A DNA stretch of 39,643 nt, taken from contig LXQE01000186.1 of NCBI GenBank assembly GCA_003326195.1, positions 2,405 through 42,047 of the forward strand, written 5' to 3'. The notes under the pieces were generated by a model. The model was given only the letters and a program-made list of their open reading frames with translations, did not search any database and had not been told where the DNA came from. Origin of the DNA: Nostoc punctiforme NIES-2108 (GTDB taxonomy: Bacteria > Cyanobacteriota > Cyanobacteriia > Cyanobacteriales > Nostocaceae). Of the stretch, positions 32,028 to 39,643 are shown in pieces. Numbering within the stretch: the first letter of the stretch is position 1; each line of letters starts with the position of its first letter. The translations under genes were made by a program, and so were the position numbers.

Positions 32028-33296
32028 ATGAGTGAGTGGAAAGAGACGACTTTAGGAAAACTTGCAGAAGTACAAACAGGGCCTTTTGGTAGCCAATTAA
32101 AAAATGAACAATATATAACAGGTGGAACGCCTGTTGTTACAGTTGAACATATTAAAGACTTTCTAATTGAAGATTTTGTTTATCCTTCCGTTACTTGTGA
32201 AGATAAGAATAGGCTTAGTAGATATATACTAAAATCAGGAGATATTGTTTTCTCTCGTGTTGGTTCTGTGGATTTAAGTGCGCTTGTAAAAGAGCATCAA
32301 GACGGATGGCTTTTTTCAAGTCGTATGCTTAGAGTTAGGGTAAAAGAAAAGTTAGACACTAATTTTCTTTCTTACTACTTAAGACAGCCAAGTATTCGTC
32401 AATTTATTATTAATATTTCTGTTGGCTCTACAATGCCATCTATTAATACGGAAATACTAAAAAGTCTTCCTATTATTTACTGCTCTTTACAAGAACAAAA
32501 AAGTATAGCTGATGTTTTATCTTGCCTAGATGCCAGAATCGAAAATCTGAGGCGGCAGAATGAGACTTTAGAGGCGATCGCACAAACTCTATTTAAGCAT
32601 TGGTTTATAGATTTCGAGTTCCCCAACGCAGACGGGAAGCCCTATAAATCATCTGGTGGGGCGATGATTCCCTCAGAGTTAGGCGAGATTCCCGAAGGTG
32701 AAGGTTGGCGTGTTGGAACATTAGGAGAATTTACAGATATTTCAATTGGTAGAACTCCACCGAGGAAAGAGACAGAGTGGTTTTCCATTAATTCCCAAGA
32801 TATAAAATGGATTTCTATTAGAGATATGGGTGATTGTGGAGTTTATATAGTTAATACATCTGAATATTTAACTCAAGAAGCGGTAAATAAATTTAATATA
32901 CCAATAATTCCTGAAGATACAGTTATACTTAGTTTTAAGCTAACAGTTGGGAGAGTAGCTATAACTACAGAAGAAATGTTATCAAATGAAGCAATAGCTC
33001 ATATCAAGATAATTGATAACTGCTTGAATACAGAATACATTTATTTGTTTTTGAAACAATATAATTTTAGTTCCCTTGGGAGTACATCTTCTATCGCTAC
33101 TGCGGTTAATTCAAAAAGTATCAAAAGTATTTCTATTCTTCTTTCAAATAAACATTGTGTTGTTGATTTTCAAAAAAATGTAAATTCAATATTTAGAAAA
33201 ATAAAACTAAACACTAAACAAATCCAAACTCTAACTAAAACCCGTGATGCCCTATTACCTAAACTAATGAGCGGTCAAATCCGCGTTGAGATATAA
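32028..33296 (+). CDS. hsdS: Type I restriction-modification specificity subunit HsdS
   Basis: The 422-residue protein has two target recognition domains. The first starts WKETTLGKLAEVQTGPFGSQ and the second GWRVGTLGEFTDISIGRTPP. The central conserved region LRRQNETLEAIAQTLFKHWF and the C-terminal TKTRDALLPKLMSGQIRVEI are the spacer helices that set the distance between half-sites and contact HsdM. It thus specifies a bipartite DNA target that cannot be predicted by eye. The ATG at 32028 follows the toxin stop by 3 bp. The recognition domains are AT-rich compared with hsdM and hsdR, as is common for exchanged HsdS domains. Confidence 0.93.
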   Translation: MSEWKETTLGKLAEVQTGPFGSQLKNEQYITGGTPVVTVEHIKDFLIEDFVYPSVTCEDKNRLSRYILKSGDIVFSRVGSVDLSALVKEHQDGWLFSSRMLRVRVKEKLDTNFLSYYLRQPSIRQFIINISVGSTMPSINTEILKSLPIIYCSLQEQKSIADVLSCLDARIENLRRQNETLEAIAQTLFKHWFIDFEFPNADGKPYKSSGGAMIPSELGEIPEGEGWRVGTLGEFTDISIGRTPPRKETEWFSINSQDIKWISIRDMGDCGVYIVNTSEYLTQEAVNKFNIPIIPEDTVILSFKLTVGRVAITTEEMLSNEAIAHIKIIDNCLNTEYIYLFLKQYNFSSLGSTSSIATAVNSKSIKSISILLSNKHCVVDFQKNVNSIFRKIKLNTKQIQTLTKTRDALLPKLMSGQIRVEI

Positions 33297-33300
33297 AAAA

Positions 33301-33957
33301 ATGGCAAATTTATCTAGATTAAGAGAACTTTCTAAAAAATATCGCCGTTGGCAAAACCTAGACAACTGGATTGATCGAATTGAGCTTGTTTATGAGTCTG
33401 ATTTAGAGTCAGCAATCAGTAATTCAAATTCATTAATAGAAACTATTTTAAAAACGATTCTTGCCGAAAGAGTTGCTCAATACAAAAATGATGAAAAATT
33501 ACTTAAAGATATAAAATTAACTGCCTTAGTCACGCAAACCCTAAAAAATATAAAATTGGTTAAAAGTGATGAAAATATTCGTTTTATCAATGGAATGATA
33601 GCAGCTATTCAGAATTTAGGAGAAATACGAAATGGTTTTTCACATGGTAAAAATTTAGCAACATATAAAGATTCAAGTCCCGAAAAGTTTACAGCATCAT
33701 TCCTTATTGCATCAGTTGAGAATATCTCATGCTTTTTAATCGAATTCTATGAAATTGAATATCCATTAAAAGGTAAACAAGAACAAAATAGTTATGAAAA
33801 TTTTGAAGATTTCAATAATTGGTTAGACGATGAATATGGGACTGTCATCGTAGCTGATATACCTATTTCTACAAGCCTTGCCTTATTTGCAGATTTAATT
33901 GCATATCAAGAAAAATATAAGAACTACCTTTCGGTAAAAGATGATGAAATTATCTGA
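33301..33957 (+). CDS. HEPN/Abi_C-like protein embedded in the RM operon (218 aa)
   Basis: The protein resembles the C-terminal domain of abortive-infection proteins (Abi_C-like). DLESAISNSNSLIETILKTI is a typical first helix, and LGEIRNGFSHGKNLATYK provides Arg110-x4-His115 with a following Gly, the HEPN motif. An additional helical C-terminal part follows (to 218) that is not recognised. HEPN RNases of this kind arrest growth on infection. I use the ATG at 33301 because the upstream in-frame TTG at 33286 overlaps hsdS without a ribosome site. Its end overlaps hsdR by 17 bp, so it is translated with the RM subunits. The arrangement recalls type I loci that carry the PrrC anticodon nuclease, though PrrC is not the same family. 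Confidence 0.72.
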   Translation: MANLSRLRELSKKYRRWQNLDNWIDRIELVYESDLESAISNSNSLIETILKTILAERVAQYKNDEKLLKDIKLTALVTQTLKNIKLVKSDENIRFINGMIAAIQNLGEIRNGFSHGKNLATYKDSSPEKFTASFLIASVENISCFLIEFYEIEYPLKGKQEQNSYENFEDFNNWLDDEYGTVIVADIPISTSLALFADLIAYQEKYKNYLSVKDDEII

Positions 33958-36900
33958 AGATAAAATAGAACAATTTGCAATTCGACTTTTAGAAAATCTT
34001 GGCTATGAGTATCATCATGGTGTTGTTCTTGCTCCTGATGGCGAAAAGCAAGAACGACAAGTTTACAGCGATGTTATTCTTAGAGATCGTCTTAGCCATT
34101 TTATCTCTACTCTAAATCCATCAATTCCCCCTGATGCACAACACCAAGCACAACGGGAAATATTTAATATCGCCAGTTCCGATCTACTCAATAACAACGA
34201 AATATTTCATAAATACCTCACGGAAGGCATCACCGTTGAATATCAAAAAAACGGCGAAACTAGAGGCGAACCTGTTAAATTAATTGACTGGCAACACCCC
34301 GAAAATAACGAATTTCTCGCGGTTAACCAATTTACAGTTATTGAAGATAACCATAACCACCGCCCTGATATTGTCCTGTTCATTAACGGCTTCCCCCTCG
34401 TCGTCATCGAACTTAAAAACGCCGCCGATGAAAAAGCCAACCTTAACGCCGCCTATAACCAACTCCAAACATATAAACGAAGAATCCCTAGCTTATTCAC
34501 CTATAACGCCCTATTAGTAATTTCTGACGGACTATCCGCCCGTGCTGGTTCGCTCACGGCTGGGTTTAACCGCTTCTCTACATGGAAAACAACCACGGAC
34601 GAAAACCAGATCAACGAACTGGAAATCTTAACCAATGGGCTGCTCAACAAGCAAACCTTACTAGACTTAATTCGCCACTTTACCGTATTTGAAAAGTCCA
34701 AAACCGAAGACCTCAAAACAGGCATAATTAGCATTACCACCGTTAAAAAAATCGCCGCCTATCATCAATATTACGCCGTTAATAAAGCCGTCGAATCTAT
34801 CATTAAAGCCTCATCCGAAGCAGGCGCACGCAAAGGTGGTGTACTTTGGCATACCCAAGGTAGCGGCAAATCCCTCTCAATGGTATTTCTGGCAGGAAAA
34901 CTGGTTTTAAACCAAAACCTCCAAAACCCCACCATCGTCATGTTGACAGATCGCAATGACTTAGACGATCAGTTATTTGATACCTTCGCAGGTTGTCAGC
35001 AACTCCTCAGACAAGACCCCCAACAAGCAGGAGATCGAGAACAAGTACGCCAACTGCTCAACACCAACTCAGGCGGCATCATCTTTACCACCGTCCAGAA
35101 ATTTTCCCCGGCTGATGGCGAAACCCTCTATCCAAAAATTAGCGATCGCTCTAATATCATTGTCCTTGCTGATGAAGCCCACCGCAGCCAGTACGGTTTT
35201 AAAGCCACACAAGTTAATGTCCTTGATGCCGAAGGAAACGTTATCGGTAAACGCACCAAATACGGCTTTGCAAAATACATTAGAGAAGCTTTACCCAATG
35301 CTACCTTTGTCGGCTTCACAGGTACACCCATAGAAGAAACCGACAAAAACACCCCCGCCATTTTTGGCGAATATATTGACATCTACGACATCTCCCAAGC
35401 CGTCAAAGATGGGGCAACCGTACCAATTTATTACGAGAGCCGCTTAGTACAAGTTGATTTAGACGCAGAAGGTAGACAACTCCTAGATGAACTAGACGAA
35501 GACCTGAGCTTTGAAGAACTTAGCACTACCCAAAAAGCCAAAGCTAAACAAACCCAACTGGAAGCGATTGTCGGTTCTACTAAAAGACTACAACAGATTG
35601 CCCAAGATATTGTGACCCACTTTGAGGCACGGCAACTGGTAAACAAAGGCAAAGCCATGATTGTGACCATGAGCCGCCAAATCGCCGTTAATCTCTACGA
35701 TGCCATAATTCAACTCCGCCCCGATTGGCACAGTGAGGATCTCAACTTAGGCAAAATCAAAGTTGTAATTACTACCTCTGCTGCTGATGAAGGTAATTTA
35801 GTTAAACATCACACCAGCAAAGGCCAACGTCAAAGCCTCGCGCAACGCCTCAAAGACCCCGAAAACTCCCTGGAATTAGCCATAGTCTGCGATATGTGGC
35901 TGACTGGTTTTGATGCCCCATGTCTGCATACCATGTATATTGACAAACCGCTTAAAAGTCATAATTTGATGCAAGCGATCGCCAGAATTAACCGCGTCTA
36001 TTTTGAAAAAACAGGCGGTTTGATTGTAGACTATTTGGGACTGGCCGCCGAACTCAAAAAAGCCCTATCTTTCTATTCTCAAAGTGGCGGTAAAGGCAAC
36101 CTTATCCTCGATCAAGATGTGGCAGTGGGATTACTCCTAGCCAAATTGGAAACCATCGAGCAAATCATGTCAGGCTTTGCCTATGAGCATTATTTTGATG
36201 CTGACACGGGTGAAAAACTAAATATCCTCAAAAATGCTACTAACTATGTAGCTGCACCAACCATCAAAGATAGATTCCTCACCGAAGTTATCGCCCTATC
36301 TAAAGCCCATTCTCTCGCCGTTCCTCATCCAGATGCGATCGCCGCATCCGAAAAAATCTCATTTTTCCAAGCCATCCAAGCCAGTCTCAGGAAACTAGAA
36401 GGCGGTGATGGTGGTGGTGGACTCAGCAACCAAGACATCGAAACTGCCATCCGTCAAGTTGTAGATCAAGCGTTGGTTTCCGATGCAGTGATTAACATCT
36501 TTGATGAAGCAGGCATTAAAAATCCTGACATCTCGATCATCTCCGATGAATTTATGGCGGAAGTGCGGGGCATGGAACACCAAAACCTTGCGGTAGAACT
36601 GCTGCAAAAACTGCTCAAGGATGAGGTTAAAACCCGCAGTCGTACCAATATTGTCCAAAGTCGCAAACTCTCTGATATGTTGGAAGATGCTCTACGCCGC
36701 TATCGCAACCAAGTTATCACCGTTGGGGATGTCTTAGAAGAACTGCTGGAACTGGCAAAAAACACGAAAGCTGCCAATGCCAGGGGTGAAGAACTGGGAC
36801 TAGAACCCTATGAACTTGCCTTTTATGATGCACTGTCACAAAACCAAAGCGCCCAGGATGTGATGGGTGTTGATAAACTGCGAGAATTAGCGATCGTGCT

Positions 36901-37108
36901 AGTAGATCGCATTCGCAAAAATGCTTCTATCGACTGGAATCTTAAAGAAAGTGTCCGTTCCCGAATGAAAGTTGCAGTTAAAAGGCTGCTCCGTCAATAT
37001 GGTTATCCCCCCGATATGGAGGCACTAGCTATGGAACTGGTCTTAGAGCAAGCCAAAGTTTTTACGGAATTTGAAGTCTCAATCAATACGCCCAAGGATT
37101 CGGTTTAG
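33941..37108 (+). CDS. hsdR: Type I restriction-modification motor/nuclease subunit HsdR
   Basis: The 1055-residue protein has all HsdR parts. The nuclease core is RPDIVLFINGFPLVVIELKN, giving Asp142 and the Glu155-x-Lys157 pair. The translocase has Walker A HTQGSGKSLSMVF at about 304-316, the DEAH box VLADEAHRSQYG near 408 and the helicase end IARINRVYFEKTGGLIVDYLG. A C-terminal helical domain for MTase contact follows. The length is normal. Two adjacent ATGs (33941, 33944) can start it; both overlap the HEPN gene. It closes the RM operon. Base composition is a little richer in G and C than hsdS or the HEPN gene. Confidence 0.93.
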   Translation: MMKLSEDKIEQFAIRLLENLGYEYHHGVVLAPDGEKQERQVYSDVILRDRLSHFISTLNPSIPPDAQHQAQREIFNIASSDLLNNNEIFHKYLTEGITVEYQKNGETRGEPVKLIDWQHPENNEFLAVNQFTVIEDNHNHRPDIVLFINGFPLVVIELKNAADEKANLNAAYNQLQTYKRRIPSLFTYNALLVISDGLSARAGSLTAGFNRFSTWKTTTDENQINELEILTNGLLNKQTLLDLIRHFTVFEKSKTEDLKTGIISITTVKKIAAYHQYYAVNKAVESIIKASSEAGARKGGVLWHTQGSGKSLSMVFLAGKLVLNQNLQNPTIVMLTDRNDLDDQLFDTFAGCQQLLRQDPQQAGDREQVRQLLNTNSGGIIFTTVQKFSPADGETLYPKISDRSNIIVLADEAHRSQYGFKATQVNVLDAEGNVIGKRTKYGFAKYIREALPNATFVGFTGTPIEETDKNTPAIFGEYIDIYDISQAVKDGATVPIYYESRLVQVDLDAEGRQLLDELDEDLSFEELSTTQKAKAKQTQLEAIVGSTKRLQQIAQDIVTHFEARQLVNKGKAMIVTMSRQIAVNLYDAIIQLRPDWHSEDLNLGKIKVVITTSAADEGNLVKHHTSKGQRQSLAQRLKDPENSLELAIVCDMWLTGFDAPCLHTMYIDKPLKSHNLMQAIARINRVYFEKTGGLIVDYLGLAAELKKALSFYSQSGGKGNLILDQDVAVGLLLAKLETIEQIMSGFAYEHYFDADTGEKLNILKNATNYVAAPTIKDRFLTEVIALSKAHSLAVPHPDAIAASEKISFFQAIQASLRKLEGGDGGGGLSNQDIETAIRQVVDQALVSDAVINIFDEAGIKNPDISIISDEFMAEVRGMEHQNLAVELLQKLLKDEVKTRSRTNIVQSRKLSDMLEDALRRYRNQVITVGDVLEELLELAKNTKAANARGEELGLEPYELAFYDALSQNQSAQDVMGVDKLRELAIVLVDRIRKNASIDWNLKESVRSRMKVAVKRLLRQYGYPPDMEALAMELVLEQAKVFTEFEVSINTPKDSV

Positions 37109-37191
37109 TGCGAACGATACAAGTTTCAATCTTTTTAATCAGGTGAAAGCCGAGAAATAGAAAAGGTAGAAATCGCTACTCTTACTGGATT

Positions 37192-37689
37192 CTAAGCATC
37201 ACACACAGGTTTTGAAATATTGGTGAGCATATCGCCCAAGTGCTTCTGAAAAGCTGTTAAACCACCTAGCTTATCCCAATGTTCATGAAACAGCCACATC
37301 CTGTCTGGGTCAGACAAGCTATGTGCTAACCCATCTCCAACAACGTAGTCATAGCCAAAAAACTCTCTTTGATGAGGGAGTTTTTCCCAATCAAAATTAT
37401 TTAGCGGCATCCAAACTGCTCTTACTATGCGATACACATTCCATTCTTTATCCTCAATCTCATATACTTCATCGTCTAAAAACTCTACGATGTGAGTAAC
37501 TTTTGCTTTTTGTATCAGTAACATTAGCTCATCCTTGTGAGGTTTTTGAGCATTAGATTTATCTTCAAAATTCCGCCAGTGTAGACGAAAAATCCTTGCT
37601 TCTGGAATAGGCATTTCATTAGGATTACTGTAAGCCCAACCATCATCAGTTTTCACATTCTTCAACCACTTCAACTGTGATAAATACAT
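37192..37689 (-). CDS. Hypothetical protein (165 aa)
   Basis: The protein begins MYLSQLKWLKNVKTDDGWAY and has an alpha/beta pattern with several aromatic clusters (RIFRLHWRNFED, VYRIVRAVWMPLNNFDW, MWLFHEHWDKLGG). I recognise no family. The strand HIVEFLDDEVYEIE and the many Trp residues might suit a small-molecule or modified-base pocket (EVE-like), but this is only an impression. It lies opposite to the RM operon, 83 bp after hsdR, and may be a separate transcription unit. No clear ribosome site stands before the ATG at 37689. Confidence 0.6.
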   Translation of the reverse strand: MYLSQLKWLKNVKTDDGWAYSNPNEMPIPEARIFRLHWRNFEDKSNAQKPHKDELMLLIQKAKVTHIVEFLDDEVYEIEDKEWNVYRIVRAVWMPLNNFDWEKLPHQREFFGYDYVVGDGLAHSLSDPDRMWLFHEHWDKLGGLTAFQKHLGDMLTNISKPVCDA

Positions 37690-37862
37690 AAATTATTATC
37701 GGTAGATATTCACCTTTGGATAACCAAAGATACTGTTTAAAATTATACATATCAATAAATTATTACCTCACCATAGCTGCAACGTCGAGTAGTCAGCTTG
37801 GTATATTTTTTAGTAGCTAATCCCGTGCTGATTCCTCTGGTATAGAATCTGGTATAAAATAT

Positions 37863-38432
37863 TCAAAAATCCAAAGCAGAGATAGCGTTCTGCTTCTGCT
37901 TCTCAGTTACCCCCAGATATCGCTCCAAAGCTGCCAAAGTCCGATGCCCCGATATTTCCTGAATGTGGCGTAACGGTATCCCGGCATCGCTCATCCTGGT
38001 TAACGCAGTCCTGCGGAAGCTGTGGGTACTAACGCCCTCAATCCCCAACCGCACACAGGTATCTCTGAGGATTTTGTCAGCGCTGACCTTGTGAATATGT
38101 AACAACCCATGCCGCCCCGGAAACAAGAACTCCTTGCGGCGATTGGGGTTGTACTCTTCTAAATATTCCCTGAGCTTGGGATGCACTTGGATTTCCCTGG
38201 TGTCTCGCTTCCCTTTGGTGTTGACGCTACGCAGCACTAACACGCCTCTGACACCGTTGCTGCCAAACACATCTTTCACTGCCAACGTGCAGGCTTCGTT
38301 GATCCGGCAGGCAGCGTAAAGGCACACGCCGAATAAAGCGCGATCGCGTGGGTTGACAAAGCCCTCGTTAAATAGGAGATTGATTTGATCGGGTGTAAGG
38401 ATTTCTGCCCTGCCGAACCGGTTTATTTTCAT
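37863..38432 (-). CDS. Compact tyrosine recombinase/integrase (catalytic domain only)
   Basis: From the ATG at 38432 (MKINRFGRAEILTPDQINLL) the protein is 189 residues long. All catalytic positions are present: Arg43 (CLYAACRINEAC), a beta-hairpin Lys at 73 or 75, His137-x2-Arg140 (STHSFRRTALTRM), His163 (ISGHRTLAAL) and the nucleophile Tyr172 (LERYLGV). The N-terminal SAM-like core-binding domain of usual integrases is missing. That gives the size of a Fim-like or minimal Xer recombinase. A GTG at 38462 would add ten residues. The ~100-bp repeat copy B lies 101 bp upstream and may be its target. It could resolve plasmid multimers or drive integration and excision. Confidence 0.85.
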   Translation of the reverse strand: MKINRFGRAEILTPDQINLLFNEGFVNPRDRALFGVCLYAACRINEACTLAVKDVFGSNGVRGVLVLRSVNTKGKRDTREIQVHPKLREYLEEYNPNRRKEFLFPGRHGLLHIHKVSADKILRDTCVRLGIEGVSTHSFRRTALTRMSDAGIPLRHIQEISGHRTLAALERYLGVTEKQKQNAISALDF

Positions 38433-38532
38433 AGGGTCTAGCCTACATTGTCTAATCCACATAACACAATGTAAGTCCCCAAAAAGCTGATTATTTCGTT
38501 CACCAATTCCGGCGATTAGCCCAGACTTATCA

Positions 38533-38632
38533 ATCAGTCCGAAAGCGCGACCGCTACAACCCGCATTCTCACGTTGACTGATAACACCTGCTTATGCTTG
38601 CACCATTCTTACCAAGTACAGGTATAATCCGC
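38533..38632 (+). repeat. Imperfect direct repeat, copy B (partner at 2951-3050)
   Basis: This copy matches 2951-3050 in the same orientation, with the blocks GCTACAACCCGCAT, CTGAT and ACCTGCTTATG-TTGCA best kept. It lies in the divergent gap between the recombinase (leftward) and an ATPase gene (rightward, start 38697). It may be a recombination site, a shared promoter region or part of a small mobile element. Confidence 0.65.
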
Positions 38633-38696
38633 TTCAAGAAGCATTTGACATCACAAGACAGTTGCTAAAATCGTCCATATCGAGAGACTTTAACCT

Positions 38697-39643
38697 ATGA
38701 CGCAAGATTTTGCACTTTTAAAGCGGATATACAATGTTTTTGACCCTTTTCGACCCTTACCTGCTGGCGATCCCAAATATGTAGATTGTCAGGCTGTGCG
38801 GGGAGATGGCGACATCCTAGTAGAAATAGGTAGAGAGATTTTGTATTCAGACAGAATGACTTGTCAACTTTATGCAGGTCATCGCGGTGCAGGAAAGTCA
38901 ACAGAATTGCTGCGGTTGCAAAAATATTTAGATGAGGAAGGCTGCTTTGTGGTTTATTTTGCTGCCGATGAAGCAGATATTGAGCCAGAAGATGCCCAAT
39001 ATACAGATATTCTCTTAGCTTGTACACGACACTTATTAGAAGCGTTAAAAGATAATGCTTCTCCTGACAGTTTGTTGAAATGGTTAAACAACCGCTGGCA
39101 AGATTTAAAAGATTTGGCACTAACTGAAGTATCCCTAGAGAAATTAACCATAGAAGCGCAAATCTCTCAATTTGCCAAAATCACAGCAAATTTACGAGCC
39201 GAACCTAGCCAACGCCAAAAAATTCGTGAACGAGTCAACCCCCATACAATAACTTTAATTGAAGCGTTAAATGATTTTATTAAAGATGCAAAAAATAACT
39301 TACCTTCAGGATATTCTCAACTAGTATTAATTGCTGACAACTTAGATCGGATTGTCCCTATTCCTCAAGAAGATGGACGTAGCAATCATGAGCATATTTT
39401 TCTAGACCGCAGCGAACAACTCCAGGCTTTAGATTGCCATCTAGTTTACACAGTACCTATTTCTTTACTTTATTCTAATCGAGCAGTAGATATAGCAAAT
39501 ATCTATGGAAATGCTCAGGTATTGCCAATGATTATGGTGCAAACTCCTGATAATGAAAGCTACCAAAACGGAATAAATAAAGTTATGGAAGTCCTGCAAA
39601 AACGGCTGAGTTCTATAGATGCTAGTTTATCTATTGCGGATAT
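38697..39643 (+). CDS. P-loop ATPase (AAA/KAP- or STAND-like), 3' end outside window
   Basis: The frame opens with ATG at 38697 (MTQDFALLKRIYNVFDPFRP) and is open to the end of the window, giving 315 residues so far. Walker A is YAGHRGAGKSTELLRL at about 61-76, and the Walker B-like strand is LVLIADNLDRIVP at about 220-232. Between them lie long helices, as in AAA+ or STAND-type NTPases. Similar cyanobacterial proteins act as NTPase modules in signalling or defence, but the C-terminus that would tell is not visible. No strong Shine-Dalgarno is present; the upstream gap also holds repeat copy B. Confidence 0.8.
   Translation, partial: MTQDFALLKRIYNVFDPFRPLPAGDPKYVDCQAVRGDGDILVEIGREILYSDRMTCQLYAGHRGAGKSTELLRLQKYLDEEGCFVVYFAADEADIEPEDAQYTDILLACTRHLLEALKDNASPDSLLKWLNNRWQDLKDLALTEVSLEKLTIEAQISQFAKITANLRAEPSQRQKIRERVNPHTITLIEALNDFIKDAKNNLPSGYSQLVLIADNLDRIVPIPQEDGRSNHEHIFLDRSEQLQALDCHLVYTVPISLLYSNRAVDIANIYGNAQVLPMIMVQTPDNESYQNGINKVMEVLQKRLSSIDASLSIAD

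Overview
The window looks like part of a plasmid, or a plasmid-derived island, from a cyanobacterium, most likely a filamentous Nostocales. The palindrome GCGATCGC (HIP1, typical of cyanobacteria) occurs more than a dozen times. Many proteins belong to types I associate with cyanobacterial plasmids: a CyRepA1-type replication protein, a MobC/relaxase pair with a DUF3991/Toprim-like tail, and a compact tyrosine recombinase. No rRNA or tRNA gene was seen.

Layout. 1-2.8 kb: the end of a TPR protein, a relic of a plasmid ATPase, a GNAT acetyltransferase and a small hypothetical gene. 3.3-5.3 kb: two tandem HEPN proteins. 5.8-11.1 kb: a block of eight leftward genes, mostly unrecognised, with membrane and coiled-coil proteins and ending in a membrane-anchored P-loop ATPase. 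This is the best candidate for an undescribed system. 11.4-12.9 kb: a rightward set of small genes starting with a ribbon-helix-helix regulator. 13.2-16.8 kb: the CyRepA1 replication gene, whose ribosome binding site sits inside a hairpin. 16.4-18.4 kb: a duplicated rep fragment, a small HNH protein and two hypothetical proteins. 18.5-21 kb: an array of eleven short palindromes, then mobC and a relaxase. 21.1-24.4 kb: a Septu-like defence pair (ptuA ATPase and ptuB HNH nuclease) in which ptuB is split by a complete IS701-like element with a 4-bp target duplication. 24.5-27.4 kb: an SF1 helicase. 27.5-29.4 kb: parB and parA. 29.7-37.1 kb: a type I restriction-modification operon (hsdM, hsdS, hsdR) with a vapBC-like toxin-antitoxin and a HEPN/Abi protein inserted between its genes. 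37.2-39.6 kb: a hypothetical gene, a tyrosine recombinase and the start of a P-loop ATPase.

Together the genes provide replication (CyRepA1), segregation (ParAB), mobilisation (MobC, relaxase, probable oriT) and host or plasmid defence (type I RM, VapBC, HEPN proteins, broken Septu, helicase). No mating-pair formation genes are recognisable, so the element looks mobilisable rather than self-transmissible, unless the unknown 5.8-11.1 kb block is a divergent transfer apparatus. A roughly 100-bp imperfect direct repeat near 2.95 kb and near 38.53 kb, the second next to the recombinase, brackets all backbone functions and may mark a site-specific recombination unit of about 35.6 kb.

All calls come from reading the sequence and translations by eye. 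No database search, structure prediction or alignment program was used.
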